Origin: Ruegeria lacuscaerulensis
GTDB taxonomy: Bacteria > Pseudomonadota > Alphaproteobacteria > Rhodobacterales > Rhodobacteraceae
Reading direction: 5' to 3'
DNA: 64,000 nucleotides
Assembly: GCF_013031245.1 (NCBI RefSeq)
Contig: NZ_WPZL01000023.1
Coordinates: 1 to 64,000, forward strand
Position numbers and translations under genes: made by a program. The notes beneath the pieces were generated by a model. The model had not been told where the DNA came from, searched no databases, and saw only the letters and a list, made by a program, of their open reading frames with translations. Below, one piece after another: positions 47,350-57,253 of the stretch; position 1 is the stretch's first letter, and every line of letters begins with the position of its first letter.

Positions 47350-49698
47350 ATGCAGACAATGCTGAGCAGTAGCGACTGGCTGATCGAAGAAACCCAATTC
47401 AATCTGGATGAAGCGAACTTCAAGGAGACCATTTTCACGGTCGGCAACGGCTATCAGGGCACACGCGGCTCACTGGAAGAGGGCCACAAGGGTGAGCTGT
47501 CTGGCACCTATCTGGCCGGTGTTTACGATCATCATGACTCGACAGTGATCGATCAGGTCAATGTGCCTACCTGGCTGCCGCTTCGGGTCCGTGTCGAAGG
47601 TGAAGTTCTGGATGTCCAAACGTGTAAAGTGGTCGAACACAAGCGCGTGTTGGATCTGCAGACCGGAATTCTCCACCGAGATACGGTGTTTGAAGATAGC
47701 AAAGGCCGTCGCACTCGCATCACCAGCATCCGCTTTGCCAGTTTTGCCGATCAGCACATCTGTGGCATTCGCCTGACGGTTACGCCTGAGAACCACTCCT
47801 CGGAGATCACTGTCGAAAGCGCCCTTGATGCCCACCGATACAATCTGGACCGCCTGCCAGCTTATCAGGGAAACCCTGACTTCCACCCCGAGGTCAAATG
47901 GGAAAAGTGGGCCAAAAGCAGACACCTGAAGGTGACTCAGTCACATGCAAGCAGCGATGCGTCCTATATCGAAGCTTTGACACTGGACACTGGCATTTCG
48001 ATTGGCATGGCGTCTGCCTTGAATTGTCCTGCCTTCAGCGAGTTCAAAGTCGCAAACCGTGGCTATGAGCAGGTTTCACAAACCGTTTCTGTCGAGGCGC
48101 TCAACGGGCAAAGTCTGACTTTCGAAAAGCTGGTGTCGATTTATACATCGCGAGATCTGAACGGCGCAGAATTGGCGGCCAAGTGCGAAGCCTCCCTTGA
48201 GACCGCGCATGCCAAGGGGTTTACCGCCTGTCTGAGCGAAAGCGCCGCAGCCTGGCGCGAAAAATGGGACGCCTGTGATTGTGTGGTGACGGGTGATCCA
48301 GAAGCAACGCGCGCAATGCGATTCAACATCTATCATCTGCTGATTGCCGCAAACGAAAACGACCCGCGCGCGAACATCGGCGCCAAGTCCATGTCAGGCG
48401 AGGGGTATAAAGGGCACGTTTTCTGGGATACCGAAATTTTCCTGCTGCCCTTTTATATCTTCACGCAGCCGGAGACGGCCAAAGCCCTTCTGAAATACCG
48501 TTACAACACGTTGAACGGCGCACTTGAAAACGCCCGAACGAATGGGCTTAAGGGCGCACAGTACGCTTGGGAATCCGCTGATACCGGAGTTGAGACAACG
48601 CCAAAATGGACAGCGGACGGTGCCAACCGGATCTGGACCGGTGAAGAAGAAATCCACGTCAGCGCTTGTGTGGCTTATGGCATACTCAGTTATGTCGCGG
48701 CGACGGGTGATCACGACTTCCTTCGCGATTTTGGCGCGGAAGTTCTGTACCAGACCAGCCGGTTCTGGATCAGTCGGCTGGAATGGAACGGCACCAAGGA
48801 TCGGTATGAGCTGACCAGCGTGATCGGGCCGGATGAGTTTCACGAACATGTCGACAACAACACGTTCACTAACCGAATGGCGAAGTGGCATCTGGAGCAA
48901 TCAGTGCGGGTCTTCAGAGAACTCAGTGAAACCTCAACACCGGCTTATGACGAGCTTCTGGAACGATTGGGATTGACGGGGAGCGAAGTAGCCCAGTGGG
49001 TCGAAACCGCTTCGAAAATCTATGTTCCCTTTGACCCCTCTCGCAATCTTATCGAACAGTTCGAAGGATACTTCCAGCTCAAGGACATTCCCATCACCGA
49101 ATGGGACAAAAACCGTATGCCCGTCTATCCAGAGGGGCATGACCACTTCTCACTGAACGGTTCAATGCTGCTAAAGCAGCCGGACGTTATCATGTTGAAC
49201 TATCTCTTGCCTGACGAGTTTTCAGACGAGGTCAAAGCGGCAAACTACGCGTTTTACGAAGAACGCACGATGCACAAGTCGTCGCTGAGCCCGGCTATTC
49301 ACTCGATCATGGGGATCGAAGTCGGCGACATTTCTTCGGCGCATCGCTATTTTGAACGCTCTGCCTTTGTAGATCTGGTCAACAATCAGGGTAACACGCA
49401 GGACGGGATGCATATCGCTTCGGCCGGTGGTACCTGGCAGTCGCTTGTTTGTGGATTTGGCGGGGTCCGGGTCAAGTACGGCAAGATGACGTTCAAACCC
49501 TGGCTGCCCGAGGCATGGTCCGGAATCCGGTTTAACCTGAAATGGAAGGGGAATGACGTCGTGGTCGCGATTTCCCACGACGAGTACCGGTTTGAGCTCA
49601 TCGCTCCGTCCGGCACTAAAGAAATTATCGAGGTAATGGGGCATCCCGTTACTTTGATTGCAGGAGAGAAAGTGGTCGTCGCGCCGCAGCCAGCGTGA
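47350..49698 (+). CDS. Glycoside hydrolase family 65 phosphorylase
   Basis: 782 residues from the ATG at 47350, the family length. N-terminal beta-sandwich (about 1-260: TIFTVGNGYQGTRGSLEEG) and (alpha/alpha)6 barrel. The catalytic acid glutamate lies in SVIGPDEFHEHVDNNTFTN, typical of kojibiose- and trehalose-type enzymes, and KQPDVIMLNYLLP and HKSSLSPAIHSIMGIEVG are also family segments. GH65 enzymes invert at the anomeric centre to yield beta-D-glucose-1-phosphate from an alpha-glucoside and phosphate. A beta-phosphoglucomutase at 51046 under the same regulator supports this. The acceptor specificity (kojibiose, nigerose, trehalose, glucosylglycerol, others) is open. Cytoplasmic. Confidence 0.93.
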   Translation: MQTMLSSSDWLIEETQFNLDEANFKETIFTVGNGYQGTRGSLEEGHKGELSGTYLAGVYDHHDSTVIDQVNVPTWLPLRVRVEGEVLDVQTCKVVEHKRVLDLQTGILHRDTVFEDSKGRRTRITSIRFASFADQHICGIRLTVTPENHSSEITVESALDAHRYNLDRLPAYQGNPDFHPEVKWEKWAKSRHLKVTQSHASSDASYIEALTLDTGISIGMASALNCPAFSEFKVANRGYEQVSQTVSVEALNGQSLTFEKLVSIYTSRDLNGAELAAKCEASLETAHAKGFTACLSESAAAWREKWDACDCVVTGDPEATRAMRFNIYHLLIAANENDPRANIGAKSMSGEGYKGHVFWDTEIFLLPFYIFTQPETAKALLKYRYNTLNGALENARTNGLKGAQYAWESADTGVETTPKWTADGANRIWTGEEEIHVSACVAYGILSYVAATGDHDFLRDFGAEVLYQTSRFWISRLEWNGTKDRYELTSVIGPDEFHEHVDNNTFTNRMAKWHLEQSVRVFRELSETSTPAYDELLERLGLTGSEVAQWVETASKIYVPFDPSRNLIEQFEGYFQLKDIPITEWDKNRMPVYPEGHDHFSLNGSMLLKQPDVIMLNYLLPDEFSDEVKAANYAFYEERTMHKSSLSPAIHSIMGIEVGDISSAHRYFERSAFVDLVNNQGNTQDGMHIASAGGTWQSLVCGFGGVRVKYGKMTFKPWLPEAWSGIRFNLKWKGNDVVVAISHDEYRFELIAPSGTKEIIEVMGHPVTLIAGEKVVVAPQPA

Positions 49699-49749
49699 CG
49701 CCCAGGCAATTTTCGCAGGTATCGATCAAGGTTTGCCGAGGTGATGCAG

Positions 49750-50919
49750 TCAGTCTGCAAGAGCCTCGGCAATGCGCGTGTGCAGTTGTTCCGACGCTGC
49801 GTGATCAATGAGCAATTCGTTGACAAGCCCTCGGGTGATCAGTTCGAATACCGTATCACCTCGCTCCTTCTGAATCGCGACGACCACAACACCACTTTGA
49901 TCAGGATCGTCAAATGCCCGATCTGCGATGGCCTTGATATGTTCTGTTTTGATCCCGGTCCACAGCCCGTTCAGTTCGTCAATCAGGTCCATCTTGGCCT
50001 TTGAAATCCCGGTTCTCGGGATCAAAATGCCGCCAAGGTCCCCGACAACCAATTGCCGAAGATCATCAGCCCTTAACCCGCCTGCCTGAACCAGCTCTTC
50101 AAAACTGCCCAGAACTGGAGTGCTTGAAGACCCAACACTGGAAATCAGCATATCCATTTTATCAATCAGCGCGTCAGGCCCCGAAAACACGCGGTGAAAT
50201 CCTGGGGTGTCAGAGATGTACTGCCAGATGGAACGGCGCATGGTCTCATCATAGTGACGGGGTATGTATGCTGGAAAACCAGTGAGCTGAGGGCTATCCT
50301 CCGGCTGTTCGTTAAATAACTCATCAAACGTTCCGGCAAGCCGGCTGGCCGAATATCCATGCTGAGCCAGTGACATCAATTCTGCGCAAACCGCTGCAAA
50401 CTCTGTCTTTTGCGACTTATCAATGGGCTGCCTTGAGGCTGCAATCCCTTCTGCCAGGGACTTGATTGTTCGACCCCACGCAACGCCGATGACGTTCGAT
50501 TTCTCAATCAGTTCTATCAATCGCCCGGATGCGGTTCGTCCAAATCTGGTACGGCGCTGTGAAAGCGCAGCTTCGGTGTTCCCCGGGCCGCTTTCAAACA
50601 CCCCAAGCCGGGGCGGTCTGAGGTTGTTCCTGGCGCAATATCGTTTCAGATCAGAATTAAGCCCTGAAGGAGCCAGCAATTCGTCCATCTGGGCAATCCA
50701 CTCGTCTGAGAATTGTTCTTTGACGAAGCGTTGTTCGATGACCAGGTAGTTTTGGCGCTCAGCATGTTTCAGCAACCGCGATACGTGTGGTTGAGACAGG
50801 CCTCCAAGAATGGTCCCGATCTCCACCTGTGACATGTTGTGCGTTGCGCGCATATAGGCAGCGCACTGGGCGCGTTCTTCGAATGGAAGTTTTTTAACGT
50901 CAATCATTTGTTTCAACAT
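49750..50919 (-). CDS. SorC/DeoR-type sugar-responsive regulator
   Basis: 389 residues. An N-terminal HTH (about 15-60: YMRATHNMSQVEIGTILGGL and SQPHVSRLLKHAE) is followed by the large SorC sugar-binding domain, with NVIGVAWGRTIKSLAEGI and LRQLVVGDLGGILIP, where the effector phospho-sugar would bind. Longer than typical SorC (about 315) because of insertions. Convergent with GH65 and divergent from beta-phosphoglucomutase. A 27-bp candidate operator lies 27 bp upstream of its start and recurs before the transport operon, so autoregulation and control of the regulon are likely. Confidence 0.88.
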   Translation of the reverse strand: MLKQMIDVKKLPFEERAQCAAYMRATHNMSQVEIGTILGGLSQPHVSRLLKHAERQNYLVIEQRFVKEQFSDEWIAQMDELLAPSGLNSDLKRYCARNNLRPPRLGVFESGPGNTEAALSQRRTRFGRTASGRLIELIEKSNVIGVAWGRTIKSLAEGIAASRQPIDKSQKTEFAAVCAELMSLAQHGYSASRLAGTFDELFNEQPEDSPQLTGFPAYIPRHYDETMRRSIWQYISDTPGFHRVFSGPDALIDKMDMLISSVGSSSTPVLGSFEELVQAGGLRADDLRQLVVGDLGGILIPRTGISKAKMDLIDELNGLWTGIKTEHIKAIADRAFDDPDQSGVVVVAIQKERGDTVFELITRGLVNELLIDHAASEQLHTRIAEALAD

Positions 50920-50945
50920 TGTCCGGTAACGGAAGCTTGGCAGCG

Positions 50946-50972
50946 TGAATAATTATGCCAGATAAACATTCA
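50946..50972. promoter_or_regulatory. Candidate operator of the SorC-type regulator, site 2
   Basis: A 27-bp segment bounded by tgaat and attca, with the inner blocks ttatgc and taaa, located in the 126-bp divergent region between the regulator and beta-phosphoglucomutase. Matches the site at 41020-41046 at 20 of 27 positions. Confidence 0.5.
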
Positions 50973-51045
50973 CATGCCAGCCGATTGAAGAAAATTCCCT
51001 ACATGCTACGTGTTTCTGGCACAGGCTCGAACCAGGAGATTCAGC

Positions 51046-51708
51046 ATGCCGACCAAAGGACTTATCTTTGACCTCGATGGTGTTTTAGTCGACACCGTAC
51101 CGGCGCATTTTGCGGCCTGGAAACGCATGTTCGAAGAATACGGGTATGAGTTTGGTAGGGCGGAATACAGACGGCTTGTAGACGGACGCCCACGTTTTGA
51201 CGGCGCGCGCGCGGTCATGACCTGGCATACGGAAAATGAAGTCAGATCCGCCGCAGACAAAAAAAATGACTATTATGTTGAAATGATCGAGCGAGGCAAA
51301 TTTCGTGTGTTCGATGCTGCTGTGCGCCTGGTTAGACAATGCCAGTCAGAGGGTTACGGGCTGGCGGCCGCTTCCAGCAGCGCCAATGTCCGAGCCGTTC
51401 TTGAAAAAGCTGGTTTGTTGGATGCCTTTCCAGTTGTTATCGGGGGCGATGATGTCGAAAAAGGAAAACCCAACCCTGATATATTTCTCACCGCCGCCAG
51501 CGGGCTGGGGCTGAAAGTGGAGGAATGTGTCGTGATCGAGGATTCCTCCTCTGGAGTCGAAGCTGCGAAAAACGGTGGTTTCTACTGTGTTGGTCTTCTT
51601 CATGAAGATCACGAGAGTGAACTAACGGCCGCGGATTGCGTAGTTTCTTCGCTGACCGAGATTGATATTGCGCAGATAGATGAAGCCAGATCTAAGTTGC
51701 CAGTTTGA
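51046..51708 (+). CDS. pgmB: Beta-phosphoglucomutase (HAD family)
   Basis: 220 residues from the ATG after aggaga. HAD motif I is LIFDLDGVLVDTVPAH, with nucleophile and acid/base aspartates; motif II is in AAASSSANVRAVL; motif III is the lysine in GKPNPDIFL; motif IV is VIEDSSSGVEAA. The cap domain (about 15-85) contains the EYRRLVDGRPRFDG loop typical of beta-phosphoglucomutase. Converts beta-glucose-1-phosphate to glucose-6-phosphate, the exact product of GH65 phosphorolysis, so it completes the pathway with the gene at 47350. Confidence 0.9.
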   Translation: MPTKGLIFDLDGVLVDTVPAHFAAWKRMFEEYGYEFGRAEYRRLVDGRPRFDGARAVMTWHTENEVRSAADKKNDYYVEMIERGKFRVFDAAVRLVRQCQSEGYGLAAASSSANVRAVLEKAGLLDAFPVVIGGDDVEKGKPNPDIFLTAASGLGLKVEECVVIEDSSSGVEAAKNGGFYCVGLLHEDHESELTAADCVVSSLTEIDIAQIDEARSKLPV

Positions 51709-51855
51709 GTACTGTTTAGCGATATAGAATTGGATTTCTTTGGGACGAAGAAAATTTGCTCCAAAATTTTTTGCCATATGCTTCGCGAAGCCCAAGCGGC
51801 CGCGAAGTGTGCAAAGTCGCCATTGCCACACATGGGGACAAACGAAACCAGACGT

Positions 51856-54486
51856 TTACTCCGTCACCTCGCGAATTTGATTGCGTAAAACCAAGGCGGC
51901 GATCTCGGGACGGCAGGAGCCACAGTTTGTGCCCGCCTCGAGCGCGGAACCGACCTGTTCCACACTCCTCAAACCGTCGGCCTCGATGGCTTCAAGGATA
52001 GTGTTTTCTCCGACATTGAAACACGAGCATAGTACCGGACCGGGGTCGGGTCGACCCTCCGGCGCGACGCCGGCCAGCGCCTCCGGCGCATCGGTGCCGG
52101 GAAGCGTTGCGAGATAGTCGCGCATCACCGCGACGGGTTCGGCCGCCACGAAAAGAACAGCACGAATCCTGCCGTTCTCGTGCAGGGCCAGCCGAGTGGT
52201 GCCGCGGCCAGTGTCTCGTAGCATTTGCAGGCGCGCCTCGGGCAGACGGAACATGGTGCGCGCGGCGGCTTCCCAGTCGTCGACAGCTGACAGCCCGGCC
52301 AGTTCGGCACGATACCCGGCTCGAGTTCGGGCAAGCGCCCAATAGTCAGTATCCGGACTCAATGCACTGTCCGAGGCCGCAAAGCCGTACCAAGCTGCCG
52401 GGAACTGTTCCAGCGATACCACGCTTGCCTTGCTTTCAGGCTGGCCTGAGACAGGATCGGTTTCTGCAGCAACCAGTGCGTTAATTCGCGCAGATGGTGC
52501 AGTTGCCGCGGTCCAGTGCATCGGCGTGAACAGTTGGCCCAGTTGCATGGCTTCGGTGATCCGCGCCCGCAGGATCGCGGTGCCGTGAGAATTGCGCAGC
52601 CGGACAAGATCCGCCGTGCCAATGCCGAGCTCTCTGGCATCCGTCGGATGAATATCGACGTAAGGCTCGGCCAGATGCGCTGACAATCGCGGCGACCGGG
52701 CGGTGCGCGTCATCGTATGCCATTGATCGCGGTTGCGCCCGGTATTGAGCCGGAACCGATGGCGAAAGTCGGTTGCGACGATTGGTGGCTTCCAGCGGAC
52801 CGGTAGCATTCTTGCCTTTCCGTCGTCATGAAAGAAACGGCCATTAGCAAAGAAGCGGCCACCTTCTCGCGTTGCCGTTATCGGCCAGCGCGTCGGTGAC
52901 AGCGTGTCATAGGCATCGTCGTCGAGATCGCTCAGCCCAGAAATGTCAAAATCACCTCCGAACCGGCCAGCGATGCCCGAAAGTGCAACGTATTCGCGGA
53001 AGATTTCGGCGGGCGTTACGTAGGAAAATTCCTTCTCCCATCCCATGCGGCGCCCAACCTCGGCCAGAATTTGCCAATCGGGCCGGGCTCTACCCGGCAC
53101 TGGCAGCACGGCGCGTTGTCGGCTGATCATGCGGTCCGAGCTTGTGACCGTGCCGCTTTTCTCGCCCCAGGCAGCCGCGGGCAGCAAGACATCGGCCAGC
53201 CGGGCAGTGTCGGTCTCGGCAGTGATATCGCTGACCACTGTGAAATCGCAGGCGCCAATCGCCTCACGCACCGCATCGGCTTCGGGCATAGTGACCGCCG
53301 GGTTGGTGTGAATGATCCAGAGCGCCTTGATCCGGCCATCCCCGACCGCGCGGAACATGTCGACCGCCTTCAACCCCGGAGCATCCGGAACCGCACGGGC
53401 GGACCAGAATTCCCGGACCGCGGCCCGGTGTTCCGCATTTTCCAGATCCATATGGCAGGCCAGCATATTGGCAAGTCCGCCCACCTCACGCCCGCCCATT
53501 GCGTTCGGCTGGCCGGTCACCGAAAACGGACCACAGCCGGGCTTTCCAATCCGCCCGGTTGCCAGATGACAGTTTAAGATCGCATTGACCTTGTCGCTGC
53601 CTGAGGTCGATTGGTTTACCCCCTGACTGTAGATCGTCACCACCTTTTCAGTGCGAATCCACAAGTTGCAGAAGGCGCGCAACTGAGCCGGATCCAGCCC
53701 GGTTTCTTCGACGCGCGCATTGCTGGCGGCATCCAGAGCGGCGCGGGCGCCGGTGACATTCCCGAGGAATTCCAGATCGAGCGCCCCTTGCTCTTCGATG
53801 GAACTCAGAAGCAGGTTGAACAAAGCGACATCGCTGCCGGGATCCAGCGCGAGATGCAGATCGGCCCCGTCGCAGCTGGCGGTCCGGCGCGGATCAATCA
53901 CGACGACTTTGGTACCGCGAGCCTTTCGTGCCGCCAGCAGGCGCTGATACAGCACCGGATGACACCAAGCGAGGTTGGAACCGACCAGCACCACCAGATC
54001 CGCATCTTCCAGATCCTCATAAGTGCCCGGAACGGTGTCGGCGCCAAAGGCGCGCTTGTGTCCGGCAACGGATGAAGCCATGCAAAGCCGCGAGTTGGTG
54101 TCGATATTGGCCGAGCCGATGAAGCCCTTCATCAGCTTATTGGCAACGTAGTAATCCTCGGTCAGCAACTGTCCCGAAACATAGAATGCCACACTATCTG
54201 GCCCATGTTCCGAAATTGTCTGGCGGAACCGACCTGCAACCAGATCGAGCGCTTCGTCCCAGCCTGCGTCCCGGCCAGCGATCTGCGGGGCGAGAAGACG
54301 ACCCTCGGTTCCGAGGGTCTCACCGAGCGCTGCTCCCTTGGAACAAAGCCGCCCGAAATTCGCCGGGTGGTCGGGATCGCCGCGCACGTCGAGCCCCCCC
54401 TGTCCGTTCCCGCGCAGCAGTACACCGCATCCAACGCCGCAATAAGGACAGGTCGAACGGATCTCGGGCAGCGCACTTCCGTCCAT
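51856..54486 (-). CDS. nasA: Assimilatory nitrate reductase catalytic subunit
   Basis: 876 residues, molybdopterin enzyme of the Nas/Nap group, cytoplasmic. The N-terminal [4Fe-4S] site is C-x2-C-x3-C (STCPYCGVGCG), with a further cysteine in FGRLCSKG. Molybdopterin-binding segments include SRLCMASSVAGHKRAFGAD and GRNRDQWHTMTRT. The C-terminal about 60 residues are a BFD-like [2Fe-2S] domain (LCSCFNVGENTILEAI and GTNCGSCRPEI), as in Klebsiella NasA. Overlaps the nirD stop. No separate nasC-type reductase gene lies in the window, so the electron donor is encoded elsewhere or is ferredoxin/NirB-linked. Confidence 0.95.
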   Translation of the reverse strand: MDGSALPEIRSTCPYCGVGCGVLLRGNGQGGLDVRGDPDHPANFGRLCSKGAALGETLGTEGRLLAPQIAGRDAGWDEALDLVAGRFRQTISEHGPDSVAFYVSGQLLTEDYYVANKLMKGFIGSANIDTNSRLCMASSVAGHKRAFGADTVPGTYEDLEDADLVVLVGSNLAWCHPVLYQRLLAARKARGTKVVVIDPRRTASCDGADLHLALDPGSDVALFNLLLSSIEEQGALDLEFLGNVTGARAALDAASNARVEETGLDPAQLRAFCNLWIRTEKVVTIYSQGVNQSTSGSDKVNAILNCHLATGRIGKPGCGPFSVTGQPNAMGGREVGGLANMLACHMDLENAEHRAAVREFWSARAVPDAPGLKAVDMFRAVGDGRIKALWIIHTNPAVTMPEADAVREAIGACDFTVVSDITAETDTARLADVLLPAAAWGEKSGTVTSSDRMISRQRAVLPVPGRARPDWQILAEVGRRMGWEKEFSYVTPAEIFREYVALSGIAGRFGGDFDISGLSDLDDDAYDTLSPTRWPITATREGGRFFANGRFFHDDGKARMLPVRWKPPIVATDFRHRFRLNTGRNRDQWHTMTRTARSPRLSAHLAEPYVDIHPTDARELGIGTADLVRLRNSHGTAILRARITEAMQLGQLFTPMHWTAATAPSARINALVAAETDPVSGQPESKASVVSLEQFPAAWYGFAASDSALSPDTDYWALARTRAGYRAELAGLSAVDDWEAAARTMFRLPEARLQMLRDTGRGTTRLALHENGRIRAVLFVAAEPVAVMRDYLATLPGTDAPEALAGVAPEGRPDPGPVLCSCFNVGENTILEAIEADGLRSVEQVGSALEAGTNCGSCRPEIAALVLRNQIREVTE

Positions 54487-54818
54487 CAGGCGGCACTCCT
54501 TTTTCCGAGGAGCGTACCGTCCAGCAGCACCCGGCCAGCCTCAATCTGCACCGGATAGGTCTCGATCCGGCCTTCATCAGCCCCCTGCGCCTCGCCTGTG
54601 TTCAGATCGAACACCCAGTTGTGCAGCGGGCAAGTCACACGCTGGCCGTGGATAATGCCTTCGCTCAGCGGCCCGCCCTTGTGGGGGCAGCTGTCCGACG
54701 CGGCATAGATCTCTGCCTCGTCTGTGCGGAAAAGCGCGATGCAGCCAACCGGGGTCTTCACGACGCGGGCGCCCCGCAGGGGGATGTCGTCGATTGACGC
54801 GATGTCGATCCAACTCAT
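54486..54818 (-). CDS. nirD: Nitrite reductase small subunit NirD (Rieske type)
   Basis: 110 residues. Rieske-like fold with SCPHKGGPLSEGII and VTCPLHNWVFDLNTGEA; the cysteine-histidine pairs C-x-H and C-x2-H are present, so this copy may bind a [2Fe-2S] cluster. Its start overlaps the nirB stop by four bases and its stop overlaps the nasA start, an unbroken translationally coupled array. Partner of NirB in NADH-dependent nitrite reduction to ammonium. Confidence 0.95.
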   Translation of the reverse strand: MSWIDIASIDDIPLRGARVVKTPVGCIALFRTDEAEIYAASDSCPHKGGPLSEGIIHGQRVTCPLHNWVFDLNTGEAQGADEGRIETYPVQIEAGRVLLDGTLLGKRSAA

Positions 54819-57253
54819 TCTGCTGCCTCCAGGGTAAGATCGGCAAGGGGCGCATAGGTTTGCGCCTTTTCGGCCTCTTCGGCCCAGGGGTCCTTGCGAT
54901 AAACGGATTGCGACAGTTCGAAACGCTCGACCAACGCCTTGCGTTCTTCGGAGTTGTCGACGACGCGTTCGCGCACCCAGTCCAGCCCCACTTTAGCGAC
55001 CCATTTATAGGCGCGGTCGAGGTATTTAGCATTCTCGCGGTAAAGCTGGACGAAGGCGATAGTCATCTCGACCGCTTCTTCCTCGGTTGCGACATCCGCC
55101 AGTCGTTCGGTCTCTTTCACGTCCATGCCGGCTGCACCCGCAACACCCACCTGATAGCCGCTGTCGACACAGATCACGCCCACATCCTTGCAGGTCGCCT
55201 CGGCGCAGTTGCGCGGGCAGCCCGAGACTGCGAGCTTGACCTTGTGCGGCGTCCAGCTACCCCAGAGTGCGCGTTCCAGCTTGATCCCCAGACCGGTCGA
55301 GTCCCGCGTTCCGAACCGGCAATGATCCGTACCGACGCAGGTCTTTACCGTTCTCAAACCCTTGGAATATGCATGGCCCGACACCAACCCAGCACGGTTC
55401 AGATCGGCCCAGATATGGGGGAGATCTTCGCCCCGGACACCCAGCAGATCGATCCGCTGACCGCCGGTGACCTTGACCGTTGGCACCGCATATTTGTCGG
55501 CGGCATCGGCAATGGCGCGCAGTTCGGTTGAATTGGTAATCCCGCCCCACATCCGGGGCACGACGCTGAATGTGCCGTCCTTCTGGATGTTGGCGTGCTT
55601 ACGCTCGTTGACAAAGCGGCTTTGCGGGTCGTCCTGGTATTCGAGCGGCCAGTCGGCCAGAAGATAGAAATTGATCGCCGGACGGCAGACATGACAGCCA
55701 TTGGGCGTGGCCCAGCCCAGTTCCTGCCAGACCGCAGGCTGCGATTTCAGTTCCTTTGACTTGATCAGGCGGCGCACGTCCTCGTGGCTGAGATCGGTGC
55801 ATCCGCAGATCGGCTGCGCGGTGGGCATCTGGAATTCGTCGCCCAGCGTGACCTGGAGCAACTGTTCCACCAGCCCTGTGCACGTCCCGCAGGAGGCGCT
55901 GGCCTTGGTTTTGGCCCGGATTGCCGCCAGATCGGTTGCGCCACCGCTGATCGCCTCGACGATTGTTCCTTTGCAAATGCCGTTGCAGCCACAGATCTCC
56001 GCTTCAGGCGGCAATGCTGCAACGGCTGAGAGAGGGTCCACGGAACCGCCTCCCTGATAGGCCGGACCGAAGATCAGCGTGTCGCGCATTTCCTCGATAT
56101 CTGTGCCGTCCTTGATCAGCCCGAAGAACCAGTTTCCGTCGGTCGTGTCACCATACATCACCGCACCAATCAGCCGATCGTCTTCCAGCACCAGCCGTTT
56201 GTAGACCCCGCGCGCCGGGTCGCGGAAAACGATGTCCTCGCGACCCTCGCCTTCGGCGAAATCTCCCGCCGAGAACAGATCACAGCCTGTTACCTTCAGC
56301 TTGGTTGCCAACTCCTTGACCACAAAGACCTCCGGCTCGTCCAGCAGAGTCTGCGCGACCACCTTTGCCTGATCATAGAGCGGCGCGACCAGCCCAAAGA
56401 GGTGGCCGTCGAATTCCACGCATTCGCCAACCGCCTGGATATCCGGGTCGCTGGTTTGCATTTGCGCGTTCACTTCAATACCGCGGGCAACGTCGAGTCC
56501 CGCATCGGTGGCAAGCCGTGTCTCGGGCCGGATGCCCACGGCCATGACCACCAGATCGGCGTCCAAAACCTCGCCGCTTTCAAGCAGAACTGCTTCGGCC
56601 CTTTCCTCGCCAAGGATCGCCTTGGTCGAGGCCTGGGTTATCACCGTGATACCGCGCGCCTCGAGTTCTTTGCGCAGTAGGAAACCGGCAGATTCGTCGA
56701 GTTGCCGTTCCATCAGGTGGCCCATCAGGTGCAGCACCGTCACGTCCATGCCGCGTTCCTTCAGGCCGGCCGCCGCTTCCAGCCCCAGAAGTCCGCCGCC
56801 GATGACCACCGCCTTGCCGCCCTTGGCGGTGGCGTCAATCATCGCGTTGGTATCATCCAGATCGCGATAGCTGATAACATTGGGCATATCATGCCCCGGC
56901 ACCGGGATGATGAACGGCGCGGAGCCGGTGGCGATAACCAACTTGTCATAGGGCACATGGCCGTTCTGCCCCTCGACCACCTTCATCTCGGGATCGATAC
57001 CCACCACATGCTCGCCAAACCGGCAGGTTATGCTGCGTTCCGCGTACCATTCGTCATCATGGGTGACGATCTCTTCATATGTCTTTTCCCCCGACAGCAC
57101 TGGCGACAGCATGATGCGGTTGTAATTGCCGCGCGGCTCGGCGTTGAAAAGGGTGATGTCATAGGCATCGGGGGCGGCGTCGGTCAAGTGCTCCAGCACC
57201 CGGCCGGAGGCCATACCGGCACCGATGACCACAAGTTTCTGTTTCATTTTCAT
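54815..57253 (-). CDS. nirB: NADH-dependent nitrite reductase large subunit NirB
   Basis: 812 residues. FAD/NAD-binding domains come first (VVIGAGMASGRVLEHL; VVIGGGLLGLEAAAGL; ADLVVMAVGIRP). Two BFD-like [2Fe-2S] regions follow (CGCNGICKGTIVEAI to CGTCTGL; CGCTDLSHEDVRRLI to CHVCRPAINFYL). Then come the ferredoxin-like and sirohaem/[4Fe-4S] domains, with cluster ligands in VGTDHCRFG and SGCPRNCAEA. Reduces nitrite to ammonium by six electrons. Start and stop overlap the neighbouring genes, so it is co-translated with the transporter and NirD. Confidence 0.96.
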   Translation of the reverse strand: MKMKQKLVVIGAGMASGRVLEHLTDAAPDAYDITLFNAEPRGNYNRIMLSPVLSGEKTYEEIVTHDDEWYAERSITCRFGEHVVGIDPEMKVVEGQNGHVPYDKLVIATGSAPFIIPVPGHDMPNVISYRDLDDTNAMIDATAKGGKAVVIGGGLLGLEAAAGLKERGMDVTVLHLMGHLMERQLDESAGFLLRKELEARGITVITQASTKAILGEERAEAVLLESGEVLDADLVVMAVGIRPETRLATDAGLDVARGIEVNAQMQTSDPDIQAVGECVEFDGHLFGLVAPLYDQAKVVAQTLLDEPEVFVVKELATKLKVTGCDLFSAGDFAEGEGREDIVFRDPARGVYKRLVLEDDRLIGAVMYGDTTDGNWFFGLIKDGTDIEEMRDTLIFGPAYQGGGSVDPLSAVAALPPEAEICGCNGICKGTIVEAISGGATDLAAIRAKTKASASCGTCTGLVEQLLQVTLGDEFQMPTAQPICGCTDLSHEDVRRLIKSKELKSQPAVWQELGWATPNGCHVCRPAINFYLLADWPLEYQDDPQSRFVNERKHANIQKDGTFSVVPRMWGGITNSTELRAIADAADKYAVPTVKVTGGQRIDLLGVRGEDLPHIWADLNRAGLVSGHAYSKGLRTVKTCVGTDHCRFGTRDSTGLGIKLERALWGSWTPHKVKLAVSGCPRNCAEATCKDVGVICVDSGYQVGVAGAAGMDVKETERLADVATEEEAVEMTIAFVQLYRENAKYLDRAYKWVAKVGLDWVRERVVDNSEERKALVERFELSQSVYRKDPWAEEAEKAQTYAPLADLTLEAAE

